Assembly (NCBI GenBank): GCA_963854735.1 | Contig: OY978103.1 | Location: 1,054,001-1,118,000 of the forward strand | Length of the DNA stretch: 64,000 nt | Origin: Marvania coccoides | Taxonomy: Eukaryota > Chlorophyta > Trebouxiophyceae > Chlorellales > Chlorellaceae | Reading direction: 5' to 3' | Shown here: piece after piece, positions 10,548 to 22,800 of the stretch | Numbering within the stretch: the stretch's first letter is position 1 | Layout of the letters: each line of letters opens with the position of its first letter | Position numbers and translations under genes: made by a program | Notes under the pieces: model-generated | Database searches by the model: none | What the model was told of the DNA's origin: nothing | Seen by the model: only the letters and a program-made list of their open reading frames with translations

Positions 10548-13021
10548 TCATGGTCCCGATGGTTTCTCTTCGCCAGCAGCAGCAGCAGCGATACCTGTAC
10601 TAGCACCGCTGCTACTTAAATATTTTCGGGCGTCTTCAACTCCCACAGAAACCCCCCGGCCGCTATGCCCCAACACCGGCCACGCCCCCGTGTTCCTCCT
10701 CAATTTATCCCCCGTGTCCCCCACCACCATCACCGCCATGCCATCCACAGCTTCCATGCCTGCCGCCTCCCCCCCTTGCCACATATAACACCCCACGCCT
10801 TCCTTAAAATTGGTCGCCGAAGACACCCACAGCTGCCCCAGCCGCGCCGTCAGCACCAACCGCCCGTCGGCGGGGCTCAGCAGCTTCCCCACAGCTTCTT
10901 TGGCTGCGCTGTCGTCGGTGGGAAACGCTTGGCGGAAGGCATTGTGTTCGAGCGCAGGCAGCAGGCAGCGGGCCACAGCGACGGCTGGGGCACCGGGCAT
11001 GGGGTCCTCGGTGCTGTCGAGGTATGCAGACAGCGCCGCAGCCAGGGTGGAATGTCCCAGCGCCCTCTGGAGGGTGTCACCTGGCGTAAGGTGGCTGCCG
11101 GTGAGCATTTTGCCGACCAAGGCGACGAGGCGCTCCACTGCTTCGTCTCCCGCCATTTGCGCGACGAAGGAGAGCATGAGGGCGCGCAGCGCGATGGAGT
11201 CTGCGTGCGCCTGATGGCCACCGGGCGCTGCCGCTGCTTGAGACGCGTTAAAATCTGCAGCGACGGTAAGGACGGAGGAGAGGGGCGCGGATTGGATGTT
11301 GAGGGGCTGGCTGGGAACGCCCAGAAGGACATCGCCTGCGATACAAAAATAGCGGAAAAGCGGCGTATAGTTGTTGTCGTAAATTTGAGATACTTGAGCT
11401 TTCCTTTGAAAAAATCAAACCGACCTTTAGGCAGCATGTACAGGATGACGTCCACCGCCGCGCCGATGATCTCTACGACCGGCGCCAACAGCGTGATCAT
11501 GCCGGTGGCCAGTGTGGCCGCAGCTCTCACTGCACCGGCTGCCGGCTCCCTCAGGCCGCCATTCATTCTGCCCCCCAGCTCCCCAACCGCCTGCTGTACC
11601 TCCGGGATGTCTCCAAACCCGCCGCTGGCGTCGTCATCGTCTTCGCCTCCTCCCTGCGAAACTATGCCGGAGGCGCCGCCGCCGCCAGCAGCCACAAACG
11701 CGGTCGCAGCCCGCGCCTGCTGGATCCACGCCTTGCGCTCCAGCGCGCGGTACAGCAGCGCGCCCTTGGCTATGGCCGCCGTGGTCAGCTTGAAGCACCG
11801 CTGCAGCTCAAACTTGGAAAGGAACACTGGCATGAGGTGGAAAGTTCCTCTGCCGCTGCCGTGCAGGTACGCGCTGGTGCCTGGCAGGTAGTGCACCTGC
11901 AGATCCCTCAACTTGTCAGCGCCTTCGTAAATGCCGGTTCCGCCCTCATTCTTTTTATTCCTCTTTTTCGCTGCATCGACGTTCATTGGGCTCAATAAAT
12001 TGCCCCAACGCTGCCGGAAACCGCTCAAAAAGCTGCGTTTAGCGGGTTCTTGCTCTTCTGCCAGCAAGAGGAAGCGCCCGGGGAGGCCTCGCAGCAGATT
12101 CAGCGCCATTCTCACTGGGACGTGCACCAATGCTGGGTTTCCCACATTACTGCTACTAATAGAGGCCCTTGACCCTTCATCTCTCTCCCCTGCACCCCCA
12201 CCCACCCCGCTCTTCTTCTTTGCGCCGCGCAGTTTGTAATGCCGCGGGCCGCCCACCGCTAATGCATCCGCCTTTTGCTTAGTGAGCATCGAAAAACGCT
12301 TCCAGGCATGCCAGGGGCTGCGCATGGCATACCAAAACCCGTATGTGTCTTTAACGCGCGGAGACAGCACCTCCAGTTCGCTTTTCCCCGTCGCCAGCTG
12401 CTCCGCGGCGCCCTTTTCTACAAACAAGACTTTCCGCTTGCGATCGGCGACCCCTTGCAGCAGGTTGGAGGCCATCAGAGGGTCAGTAAGCGACGCCTGC
12501 AGACAGTTTAAGCATACGGGTGTCGATGAAAGTCGATTAGCCCCGTCGCATGCAGTAGAAATTGCGTTTGCTGGTTAAATCTCAGCACCGCCTTCAATAA
12601 ATATATTACTGGTAACGTGAATCTTGAAACTACTCACAACGTCTATGTAGTGTTCCGGGTCGCCGCTGGCGCCCATGGCCGCTGACAGCATTGGCCCCAG
12701 CCCCAGCTGCCGCACAGCCTCCAGCATCTCTGGCGCTGTCGCTCTGCTGCCGGCGGCAATCGGCACAAACACTGCACCGACGGTGAGGAGCGGCACTGGG
12801 GAAGATCGAGCGGGCCCCGGAGGGTCTCGAGAGGCGGCTAAACCTTCGGCTGATGGAGGAGGGAGGGCGGGGGGTACCGCGGGGGTAATGGCGGTGCTGG
12901 GCGATGCGGAAATGGAATGTGCTGCTGCTGCCTCGGTAGAGAGAGTCAACAGGCGCCGCCCCGGGGGGTGTCTGCGACGATGCCTTGCTTCTGACGGGGT
13001 CCACTCGAACTCGAGCTCCAT
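10548..13021 (-). CDS. Unidentified 747-aa protein with one hydrophobic segment
   Basis: I do not recognise this family. Three exons (12638-13021, 11425-12496, 10548-11335) close in frame with GT-AG introns. The N-terminal 100 residues are Pro/Ala/Ser-rich. The middle is basic (RKRKVLFVEKGA, WYAMRSPWHAWKRF). Around residues 460-490 there is a Gly/Asp-rich linker followed by a hydrophobic stretch (ITLLAPVVEIIGAAVDVILYMLP) that could be a membrane helix or reentrant hairpin. The C-terminal 260 residues are Ala/Leu-rich and probably helical. The start is taken at 13021; an in-frame ATG at 13054 lies in AT-rich DNA and is less likely. The exons are clearly coding by composition, but function is unknown. 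Confidence 0.7.
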
Positions 13022-13241
13022 AGTTGCGTGGAGTTTCGTATTTCGAAAATTCAAAATGAAAAAAAATGAATTAAAAAAAAAACGAGTCGTTGGCTAAGGC
13101 AGCCTGTATCAGTTCTGAGGATGATGGATACATTGCCTTCAAAAATAAAAAATAAACCAATTGAAAAATGGCTTCAATCAGCTGTCCGAATGTTTCGTGC
13201 CGACGAGCCCTCATTTTTTTACTTTTATATATTTTTGTAAA

Positions 13242-14481
13242 ATGGGTAAGACTAGATGACGATGATTGCATTGATACACGCTTGAACATGCCACGCAGTT
13301 GTCATTTTTGGAATTGAAATTGTTTGCAGGCAAGGCTTCAAAAGACAAACGCGACATCTACTATCGCAAAGCCAAGGAGGAGGGGTGGCGAGCACGCAGC
13401 GCGTACAAGCTTCTCCAGCTGGACGAGGCCTTCAACATCTTTGAAGGCAAGGCATATTTTTTTCCCACGGCCGCCGCCGTCGCTATTCCCTTTTATTTAT
13501 TATTCCGACTCCCCCCTGCAGGCGTACGCAATGCAGTAGACCTGTGCGCTGCCCCAGGCAGCTGGAGCCAGGTCCTTTCTAGGCGGCTGTGCCTTTCTTC
13601 TTCTGCTCAACGCCCGGTCGCAGATGACCCTAACAATGCCACGGCAACCACAGCAACAGCAGGTGCAGCAGCAGCAGCGCCGGCAGATCCCGACCAGCCC
13701 CGCATTGTGGCCATCGATCTGCAGCCCATGGCCCCCATTGAGGGCGTGAAGCAGCTGCAGGGCGACATCACGTCTGAGCGCACCGCCGCTGAAGTCATTG
13801 CCTACTTTGACGGCGGCAGGGCGGATCTGGTGATCTGTGATGGCGCCCCAGACGGTCAGTTGTGTGTTCCATCAGTTTGTATAGACGATCTCGCTCTTTC
13901 CGACCCTTTTACTCTTTTTTTATAAATTTGCTTTTCTCAACCTAAGTTTTCCTTTTGCTATCAAATGAATTGCAGTCACGGGGCTGCACGATTTCGACGA
14001 GTACGTCCAATCGCAGCTCCTCCTGGCGGCACTGGCCATCGTCACCGCTACTCTGCGCCCTGGCGGCACTTTTGTCGCTAAAATCTTCCGAGGCAAAGAC
14101 GTGTCGCTGCTCTACTCCCAGCTGGCCGCCTTCTTCACAGACGTGGCCGTTGCCAAGCCGAAGAGCTCCCGCAACTCTAGCGTGGAGTCCTTCGTCGTCT
14201 GCCGCGGGTTTGCACCCCCCGAAGGATTCAAACCGTCGGCGCTCCGGGAAATTTTGCAGAGCGTGGAGGCGGGGTACGCTGCGGCACAAAACACGCCGGA
14301 AATGCGGAAATTAGTCCCCTTTGTTGCGTGTGGGGACCTGGGAGGGTGGGATGCGGATGCTTCATATGATCTCCCCGAAGAGGGATATCAACCGCTGAAC
14401 CCTGTGCAGCCACCCACTGCGCCGGCCTACCGCGCTGCGCTTGAGCGGGCTGGGCGGAGCGTGGCTGGAAACGCCGGCTGA
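13242..14481 (+). CDS. TRM7: TRM7/FTSJ1 tRNA ribose 2'-O-methyltransferase
   Basis: SAM-dependent enzyme that 2'-O-methylates positions 32 and 34 in the anticodon loop of tRNAs. Four exons: 13242-13245, 13330-13446, 13522-13854 and 13976-14481, giving 319 aa. Exon 1 is ATGG only; joined to exon 2 it gives [14 protein letters not shown], the universal Trm7 start. The second intron (13447-13521) uses a GC donor (AAG then GCAAGG) and its removal restores [19 protein letters not shown], the conserved SAM site. Further on are [17 protein letters not shown] and AKIFRG, covering the K-D-K-E catalytic residues. An Ala/Thr-rich insert sits between the first two motifs. Frame and family agree fully. 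Confidence 0.95.
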
Positions 14482-15468
14482 TATATTTACAGGGGTGGAA
14501 AGGGGGGAATGAGAGGATGAGAGGTGGAGCGAGAGAAAAAAAAATTATTCTATATACTTATAACTTATAAGTATATAGAATATTCTATATACTTATAAAC
14601 TAATAATTATTCCATATACGTATAAACAAACCAAACCTGGTGCACAGGTTGTATGAAATATGAAAGGGGGAAAAAATAGTATTGGGTGGCATTCGAGGTT
14701 GCCGAATAAACAAGTCAAGCATAGTATGGGAAAAAGGGTTTTGTTTGTTTTGCAATTTTTGGGGGGCGCCACAGGAAGGGGTCAGCATTAAAGGTGAAGG
14801 ATGAGGCAAAGATGACAGCACGTTGTAAATGATAATGGACTCAACATTCAGACTAACCATTTAGTATATGCGAATGTGGAATGGGTTTGAAACGTTAAGT
14901 AGGATAAACCCTCACATTATTATTATTATTATTATGTACTAAAACTATAATAAGAAGAGAACAAGAAAGTCGGTGGCCAGTATACTCTGCTACATTAGGG
15001 TGGCGCCTTTTTGGGCGTATGTCGAAACCGCGCCACAAAACTTGAAGTAGGAGCAAACAGAGAAAATTAAGATGAACGTAAGAATAGTTTTTTAAACGTA
15101 CAAAATTCCAAAAATACCAAAAAGGAAAAGTCCCTAAAAAAAACTACGGAGAAAGCGTGAAAAAGAGGGGGGAAAAGTGGATCCAAAAAAAAGACAAGAG
15201 TTAAAAAAGAAATACGAGAAAGAAAAGGAAGAAGGAATAAGACGAGGAAGGAACACACGCTGAACTGTTTAATGTTTAAATATACAGTTAAAACTGACGA
15301 TTGCTGTCAATTTTTCATGGCCCTTTCATGGCCGTGTCGGCCAATCCTAGAGCCCATTTCATGGACACGCAAAACAAAATAAAAAAAAACCGAGGAAAAA
15401 GGTATGCGGATCTTGATTATGTGTTGTAACGTATAACCGCGCCGTTTATTTTGGGGCGTCTTTGGGCG
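14482..15468. other. Convergent intergenic region, AT-rich
   Basis: About 1 kb between the ends of TRM7 and the GATA gene. It contains the palindrome described separately, an ATT trinucleotide run near 14917-14935 and purine-rich tracts, but no gene that I can support. Confidence 0.55.
14546..14582. repeat. Perfect 18-bp AT palindrome, 1-nt loop
   Basis: Arms 14546-14563 and 14565-14582 are exact reverse complements around a single C. A partial third copy of the arm (TATTCTATATACTTATAAAC) follows at 14581-14600 and a decayed one near 14610. It lies 65 bp after the TRM7 stop. It could be a cruciform, a transcription-end hairpin for both converging genes, or a MITE remnant. Confidence 0.85.
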
Positions 15469-17344
15469 TCACTGCGCGGCTGCTTCCAGGGCCTCGAGGT
15501 GCTCTGCTGCTACACTCACGGCTGCGATGTGATTGATGCCGCCGGTTGGATGCGTGTGGCCGGGGGGAGAGGCGGATCTCGTAGCCCCACCACTATCTGC
15601 GTTGTTGCTCGTAGTAGTAGCCGTGCGAACTTCAGCGCTGTCGCCGCCACCGCCGCCGCCGTCTGCCATCATCAGCTGTTGCTGCGTCTCTGGGGCGCAC
15701 CCTGTGGCCTCCAGCACCAGCCGCATGCTGTCGTACGGGTGCTGGAAGCCCCCTTCTGCACTGGGGACATCAGCAGCGGCTGGCTCTGCAGAGGGGCTCG
15801 CCTGCGGGGGAAGAGGAGGCTGCGGCTGCTCTTGCAGCCTGGGAAGCAGCTGTTGCTGCTGCTCGGGGCTCGCATCTCCGCCGCCAGACCGAGGCGGCAT
15901 CGGCGCAAACACGCCGCTGCCGCCGCCGCCTCTTCCTCCGTTTGACGCTGCCTTGGGGGACATTCCCGCTGAAGGAGGTAACCTTTGCTGTTGCTGCTGA
16001 TGTTGCCAGAAGGCCGGCCCTGGCGCGTTGGCAGGCGAAGCGTTGCCGCTGCGCTGCTGCCCGATGCCGCCACTCCCGCCATCGGAGCTTCCAGGCATCA
16101 ATTGCCCCTCTTTCCACAGCCGCACGGGCCGGTGGTGGTCGTTCTTGGCCGCGTAGAGTCCGCACGCGTTGCACAGGGGCTGGCCCGTCCCCCTGTCTTT
16201 CCTCCAGAACGGCGTGTCGGTTGCCCCGCAGTTGTGACAAACTTTGCTGTCATCGTTGCGCAATCGCTTGGCGGCACCGTAGTACCCGCCGTACTGTTGT
16301 TGCTCCGCCATGCCCCCCATTCCACCCCCACCAGCGAGGTTTCCGGAGGAGTGGATGCGGTGAAGGGGCGGAACCTGCATGCGAGAGGGCTGCGGCGGCG
16401 GCTGTTGCTGCGGGTGGGGAAAGTGGGGGCGCGAGGGAATTCCAGCGGCATGCATGGCCGCCTGCACCGCCGCGGCAGGCACAGGGGGTGAGGGGGTGGC
16501 TGCCGCGATAAGGGCGCCGCCGCCGCCCTGCTGCTGTGCGAGCGTCAGCACCATGCGCAGCAGGTCCTGCTCGGATATGGCGTCCACAGGCTGCTGCGGC
16601 GCGTGCTGCGGCGCGCGCTGCGGCTGCTGGAGGGACGGGCGTTGGTCGAAAATTGCCTGCAGATCGTTGGCAATCTGCAGCAAGATTGCCTTGGGTTGGG
16701 GGGGATCAGACGGTATTTTCGGGTGCGGGAGGACGTAAACAGCGGGCGCAGCGCAAAAAACAGCGGAAAAAGAGCTTACCTGGCTCTGACTGGGCACAGT
16801 ATGGGTGGTCGTGACCTGTCCGAAAATGGCGGGCTCGTGTAATGGCGGGCCAGATGAGCTGCGTAGTGCACCGAGGGTGTCCGCAAGGCCGGGAAATAGG
16901 GTCTGCGCCTGGAGGACGGCTTCCCGCAAGCCCTCGCTGCTGATTTGGTAGAGCTGCACGCACGGGAGGGCAACATGTTTAAAATCAAGGCGAAGTCCGA
17001 AAAGCGAGGAAGCTGGCAATGGTCCTCGGTCTCTTCCGCCTCAGGAGCACGATACGCAGCCGGGAAGGCAGCGTACATGCCAAGGGCCCATAAATGATCG
17101 GATAGAGGCAGTGGAACAGGGATGGCATGTGAAAAAAAGGGTGCCCAGGTACGATTATGCTCCCCAAAATCACGGTTTTGTCGCGCCAGCGTACCTGATG
17201 CCATTGCGATATGCTCTCTAGGCACTTTGCGAGATTGTTGACTACATCATCCTGCTGCGGTGTCCAGTTGCCGGGCCTCTGCTGCTGTTGAACCGAGCTC
17301 ATCAAATGCTGCAGGAGCTGTTGCTCTATGCCCCCGCCTCCCAT
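15469..17344 (-). CDS. GATA-type zinc-finger transcription factor
   Basis: Nuclear DNA-binding regulator. Exons 17195-17344, 16780-16953 and 15469-16674 give 509 aa. The single zinc finger near residue 265 is C-x2-C-x18-C-x2-C (CHNCGATDTPFWRKD...CNACGLY) followed by a basic tail, matching plant/algal GATA fingers. The rest is low complexity: Gln- and Pro-rich before the finger, Gly/Ser/Gln-rich after it, as in activation domains. A Gln-rich N-terminus (residues 6-25) suggests a disordered start. The second intron (16675-16779) has no in-frame stop, so a retained form would stay open; its limits are my choice from the AG preceding ATTGCC. Target genes cannot be inferred. Confidence 0.88.
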
Positions 17345-17778
17345 TTTGGTGTGCGGCCACAAATATAACTTGCCAAATATAAATCTTAAAGATATTGGAT
17401 CTCATCACACGTTCCGTGAGGGGCCATCAAGAAAACGCCTTCACTTTTCTTTTTATGCCCTTCAGCCATACCTTCAGGCTGTGCTGCCTCTCCGGATCAA
17501 TTTTCCAGCAGTGCCTGCAGCCTGCCCACCGCCCTGCACAGCATTGCTTGGCTGCCTGAGTTGCGCGCTGCCCCCCCATGCTCGATTAATCAATATTGCG
17601 CTCGCCGCACCGTGCCAAACTTACCTCATGAAAAGATGCCTCAGGTCCACCGCAGCGGTGGTCTGGGTCATCCCACACACACCCTCATTGACACCACCCT
17701 GATTTGAAACCATACCGAATGGGGCGCACGCTCCGTTTTGGAAGACGTGTATTTACAAAAAGTGTTGAAATTTTTCGT
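17345..17778. other. Spacer between GATA start and mS37 end
   Basis: A 434-bp spacer between two minus-strand genes. It should carry the GATA promoter. No feature was recognised. Confidence 0.5.
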
Positions 17779-18386
17779 CTACTTCATCAATCTGGAGATC
17801 CGTTGCAAGTGAAAGTTTATTGTGTTGATGACCTTGGGTCTCCGCGCCTGCGAAAGGGGGATTGGGAGAGAAATTTGTGAGCTGTTCAGGTGCGCCTCAA
17901 GGAAATACCAACAGATGGCTGGGAAGGGCTTAAGCGCAGTGCATTACATATATTGAGATTGCAAATAGCGTGGGCCAAGGTAGAACTGGAAAATGAGCTT
18001 ATTTATCACCAAAAAAACATGGCTGCTGCTTGCTTTGTTCTCTTACCGCTGCTGTTGCGCACGCCGTCAAGGCCTTCTTCTCCTTTGCGCATTTTTCATC
18101 GAAATCGGTGCCACTTCTCTGCGCATTGAAAGGGCGTAAAATCGAAGGTTTGAGAGTGAGCAACAAAACCACGGCGTTGAATGAGGAAGCGGGCTGGGCG
18201 GCCCTTCGGTAGGCCAGAAAATGAACACTCAGGAGGCCATTTACGCGGCATCAAGCGGTCTGGACTCACCCCCATACAAGCAAAGAACAATTGAAGCTCT
18301 TCTGCGCACGCCTGCACGCTCCGCTTGCCGGCCAATGTCTTTGGATTAATTTTTATGGCTGCTTCCCGCTTGTTTTGTTTTCCCAT
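17779..18386 (-). CDS. MRP10: Mitochondrial ribosomal protein mS37 (MRP10, twin CX9C)
   Basis: Small-subunit mitoribosomal protein imported through the MIA40 disulfide relay. Three small exons (18270-18386, 18047-18118, 17779-17847) encode only 85 aa, so the gene is easily missed. Exon 1 ends in the first CX9C (CAEELQLFFAC) and exon 2 carries the second (CAKEKKALTAC). Exon 3 gives the basic tail NTINFHLQRISRL, which is the mS37 C-terminal signature in fungi and plants. All junctions are phase 0 with GT-AG borders. It is divergent from NTAQ1, sharing about 285 bp of upstream sequence. Confidence 0.88.
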
Positions 18387-18672
18387 GGCCCGTGCTGCTT
18401 TTGACTGATGCTGCTTTTATAATCGAGTTAAGCTTGATAAATGATGAAACAAACTGATTATTGTGCAATTATAAATCGAAAATTGAGAGTTATTCAAGGC
18501 GGACGGCGGGGGTACTTACTTTAAATATTGAATAATATTTAACGCAGTGAGATTTATATTGAATGTTTTGAAACGAGGGCATATCTTTATTATTTTTTCT
18601 TCTTTCCAACGAGTTCACGACATATTTTGAAGGTTTTGTTCTATTCAATGAAAATGGTGATATATACTTGCA

Positions 18673-19519
18673 ATGAGCATAGCAGCAACAACGCCCTCAA
18701 GCAGAGTTCACACCCCTTGCTACTGTGAGGAGAATGTTTTTCAATTGATTCAAGAGTTTGCTCGCTCAGCTGTTGGGGAATGCAGCTTGGACGGCATATA
18801 CGTGGTGTTCATCTCCAACGAAACCGCCCAGGTGAGCTTGCACCCCCACCCTCATCGTATTTTCCCTCTCTATCTCCACACTGCCCCTAACCACCGCCTT
18901 CATTTCAAAAATCGATTACGGCCAGATACCCATCTGGCGACAACGTGCCTCTCAGGCAGCTGGAGGAGGACTCGTCATTTGGGACTACCACGTTGTAGCT
19001 ATCGCGCTTCCATACTCCTCAATTTTTTCATCTTATGCCATTAAAAGTTCAAATCTTCCGCCGCCACCGACAAACGCCTCTCTAGTCTACGATTTAGACA
19101 CCACGCTGCCGCTGCCCTGTCCCATAGATATCTACGCCTCCCACGTCTTCCGCCCTTTCTCCCACTCATTCTTTCCACCTCGCCTCTTCCGTGTCATCCC
19201 CGCTGCCGCTTTCCTCCACAACTTTGCCAGCGACCGGTCGCATATGCTGCTATCAGGCAGTTCTCAGAAGTATAGTGCGACTCTGCCGCCATATGCATGC
19301 ATTACAAATGCAGCTGGGGAGACGCACACCCTCCCTCGGTACTTGAAGTTTCCGGCGCAGGCAGAAGCTGCCAGCGACTGGGCTGCGACATCGTTAGCAG
19401 ATGGGTCTGGCGGTGGCGGCAGCTCGGCGCAGTTGGCATCTTCCTACGGCGTGGTGCTCACAGAAGCAGCGTTTCTGAGCTTCTGTCAACAAAATAATGC
19501 TGTTGCTACGAATGAATAA
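18673..19519 (+). CDS. NTAQ1: Protein N-terminal glutamine amidohydrolase (WDYHV family)
   Basis: Deamidates N-terminal Gln to Glu, feeding proteins into the Arg/N-degron pathway. Two exons: 18673-18831 and 18926-19519, 250 aa. The family triad is present: the nucleophile Cys in CYCEEN (residue 18), His75 in WDYHV and Asp111 in YDLDT. FRVIPAAAFLHNFASDRSHM near residues 150-170 is also diagnostic. The length is slightly longer than animal NTAQ1 (about 205 aa) because of a Ser/Gly-rich loop near the C-terminus. The exon 2 acceptor keeps phase 0. Likely cytosolic or nuclear. Confidence 0.94.
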
Positions 19520-19843
19520 AAACGCCTCGAGATTTGTTTTATGATTCGCGCATTTCATATTTTTCTTTTCCATTCCTCGCTCATTACATTTTTCGCTATT
19601 GAAATTAATTGGTGGCTGTGACTGCCTGTCTGCCTGCCTGCCTGCCTGCTGAATGGGAAAACGAAGAAGGGCAGAGCAAAACATGGCGGTGCCAACATTT
19701 TTGTATTTTCATTTTTTTTCAGTTGCGAGAATAAAGTTCGTATATTTCTTTCTGTTTTTAGTTTTTTTCCAGTATTCTCATTCCCTCCTACACAGTTTAT
19801 GTTCAAACGCTACTGCTCCCATTGACAACCTGACGATACCTGT
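19520..19843. other. Convergent spacer with CTGC repeats
   Basis: A 324-bp spacer. A short CTGC/TGCC tandem repeat (TGCCTGCCTGCCTGCC) lies near 19628-19649. No gene was seen. Confidence 0.5.
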
Positions 19844-22800
19844 TCACCCCGCAGCCAGCAGGGGAATCAGGATGGAAGCCAGGTTGGGGATGCGGTTCGC
19901 GCGCTTCGTGGCCTTCAGCATCTTGTGCCGCCCCTCCTCCAGCCGCTTCTTCACCCCGCCAAAGGCCTCGTGCAGCTTGCGCTTGCCCGCAGCCCTCGCC
20001 TGCCCCACGCCGCGCGCCACCTCCTGGCCCTTTGCTTCCGCCTCAGCAGCCAGCGCGCGGGCCTCCTCCTCCAGCTCGCCCAGCCGCGATTCGTACTCAG
20101 CACGCAAAGCGCGCACGGCATCAACATTTCTTTCCACCTTGGTTTCTACCTCCGCCAGGGCCTGCGCGGCATGGGTCTCGGCGGAGGCGACCCCGGCTTC
20201 GATCTCGGCGCGCACAGCCTCCAGGTGCCCCTTGGCGCCCTCCTCCAGCTTCTTTAGTTCAACGGTGCGGCGGCGCTGCGCCTTGCGCTGCTTGGTGGCC
20301 ATGGTCTGCATGATGAGCTGCTGGATCTGGGCCACCCCGCCGTCGCCCTCGTCGTCCTCGTCCTCGTCGTCGTAGTCACTGGAAGGCAGAAAGGAAGAAT
20401 GGGAAAGAACGAAGGAGCAGTTGTGAGAAACAGGAGAGGGAAATCGTGGTTTTTGGTAGTTAAATCACCGAACGAAATGCACGGAAATGAAAGAATAATA
20501 TGTATTCACTAAGTATCGGCATTTCGCACCTGCCAGCAGAGGGCCCAGCGCTCTGCTCCAGCAGCGCCATCAGGCCCGCTGTGCGCGCTGCCCCGCCGCC
20601 GCCCCCCAGGGGGTTGCCCCCGGCGTCGTCGTCGTCGTCGTCCTCAGAGTCAGAGTGGAGGTAGATGCGGAAATCTTCCTCGGGGGGGCCTTCATAGGCC
20701 TCCCACCCCTTGGGGAGGGGCACAGCGACGGGAGAAACAGGCAAAGCTGCAGGCTTGACAGCTGGAGCTTTGGCAGGCGGCGCCTTGGGAACCGGCTTGG
20801 GGGGGGGGGGGCGCAGCAGCCTTCTCGGACGCCGCCGCGGCGGCCTGCCTCTGGCGCTTGGCGCTTGCGGCAGCGGGGCCCTTAGCAGCCTGCTGCTGCT
20901 GCTCCTCGTCGCTGCTGCTGGCCTCCAGCTGGAGGGGCACCAGCTTCTCTGCAGCTTCAGCCGCGGCGGTGGAGCCGCCGCCGCGCTTGGCACGGGCAGG
21001 CTTGGCGCCAGCGGCAGCAGCCTTGACAGCTGTCGCCTTTCCTGCGGCCTGCTTTGGGTCAGCGGAGTCCGTCGCGGGCTTCTTCAGCTGTTTGGCGGTG
21101 CCAGCCGCAGGAGTGACGGACTGCAGCGTAGCAGCAGCGGTCTTCTGCTGCTTTAGCGGCAGCAGCGGCACGTCATCCTCGTTGCCCTCTTCCTCCTCCA
21201 GCAGCTCTTCCTCGTCAAGAGCGGCAAAATCAGCCGCCGCCGCAGCGGTAGCCGCGTTCTTGCGCTTTCCAGCTCCCTTATTTCCGCCGATGGCAGCAAC
21301 GCTGCCCACCATCCCTGCCAGCCGGCCTTTGCGCTTTTTGACGGATGCAGGCGTGCGCTGCTTCTCTCCCTCTTCGCCACTACCGTCAGCTCCACCGTGT
21401 CCAGCGCGGGGGCGAGTCAGCGCCGCCTTCGGACCACCACCAGCCGGAGCTCCGCTTGCGCCAGCGGTGGTCTTCAGCTGAGCGGCAGCGGAGGCGGCAC
21501 GGGGCGCCTCGGGCTCGGGGGTTATCTCTTCCGCCTGGATCTCGGACTGGGGCTCCGGAGCCTGCATAATTAAATACGAAATACACGGGATGGTATCGAA
21601 AAAAAGTGAAATCTGCATTTAAAACTGTTTAAAAGTTAATTCAGCAAAATAACGAATAGTTAGAAAGCGCGAATATATTAGGAACCGCGCCTGGGTGAGG
21701 AGCCAGCCGGGGCTCCGGTCGTACTCCCCATCGCCGCCGTTGTCGAATTCTCCTCCGCCGCCGCTGCCTCCCTCAAAGTAGTCGTCCGTTCCACCATCCA
21801 TGGCCATAAGGCCCTCCTCAGGGTAAGCAGCAGCTACAGCGCTGTCAAAAACAGGGGCCTCCTCCACCGCCGCAGGCTCCGAGAGCGTCTCGCTCTTCAG
21901 CCGGGCCTTGGTTTTGCCGGCAGCGCGTTCAGCGGCGGCGCGGCCAGAGCCACGCCTAGGCGGCGGAAGCTCGGCTTCCTCCTCCGACACAGCTACAGCC
22001 ACAAACGCAGCAGCAGCAGCAGCAGCAGCAGCCTTGCCCTTGCCCTTGGCAACCGCCTTCTTGGCTGGCGCGGCCTTCTTGGTGGGCACAGCCGCCGCAG
22101 GTGCCGCCTTTTTGGTGGACTGCTTTTTCTTCTTCTGAGCGGCAGCAGCGCGGGGTTTCACGGCCGCCAGGGTCGTGCCCGCACCGCGCGCCGGCTTGGA
22201 CTGGGGTGGAGGGGAAGGAGAAGCTTCGCGCTCGTTTTCCTCCGTTGCAGCTGCAGCGTCGACGGCGGCGACTTTCTTTGATGGCAGAGCAGCAGGCTTG
22301 GGATCTTTCTTCATCAGCAGGTAGTCATCGTCTTCAGAGGAGCTGCTGCTGTAGCCGCTCCCCTGCGGACTGCGCGCAGCCTGCAAGGAACAAATAATTT
22401 TGAATAGGAAGAAAGCGTCATTATGTTTTTTAAAGACACGCCATAAAATATGGAAAGACACAAGAAACCCCGGAAAGACACAGAAAGCTGGTAATTTCTA
22501 GTTGAACACAATCGAAAATTCTGCTTACCTTGCCGAGCTGAGTGGGCTGAGGAAGCCCCGCCCCAGCCCATTCCTGCATCCAATCAGGCAGCTCATCGTC
22601 GGTAGCAGGAGGGGCCTGCCCCGGCATCGGCTGCGTGAAGGGATCCTCGATAGGATCCACATCTTTGGGAGCGCCGAGCATCGCAGCCACCGTCGCAGCA
22701 GCAGCAGGGTTGGCGCTGCGCAGAAAACGTCGGGCGTCTGCAGGGGGCTCGGGGGACGCAGCCGGCCCTTTCTTCTTGGTGGCACCGCCGGCATCTTTCT

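Noticed and set aside
10665..11891. 408-codon + strand open frame
   Set aside because: Shadow of the minus-strand 747-aa gene, whose exons join in frame.
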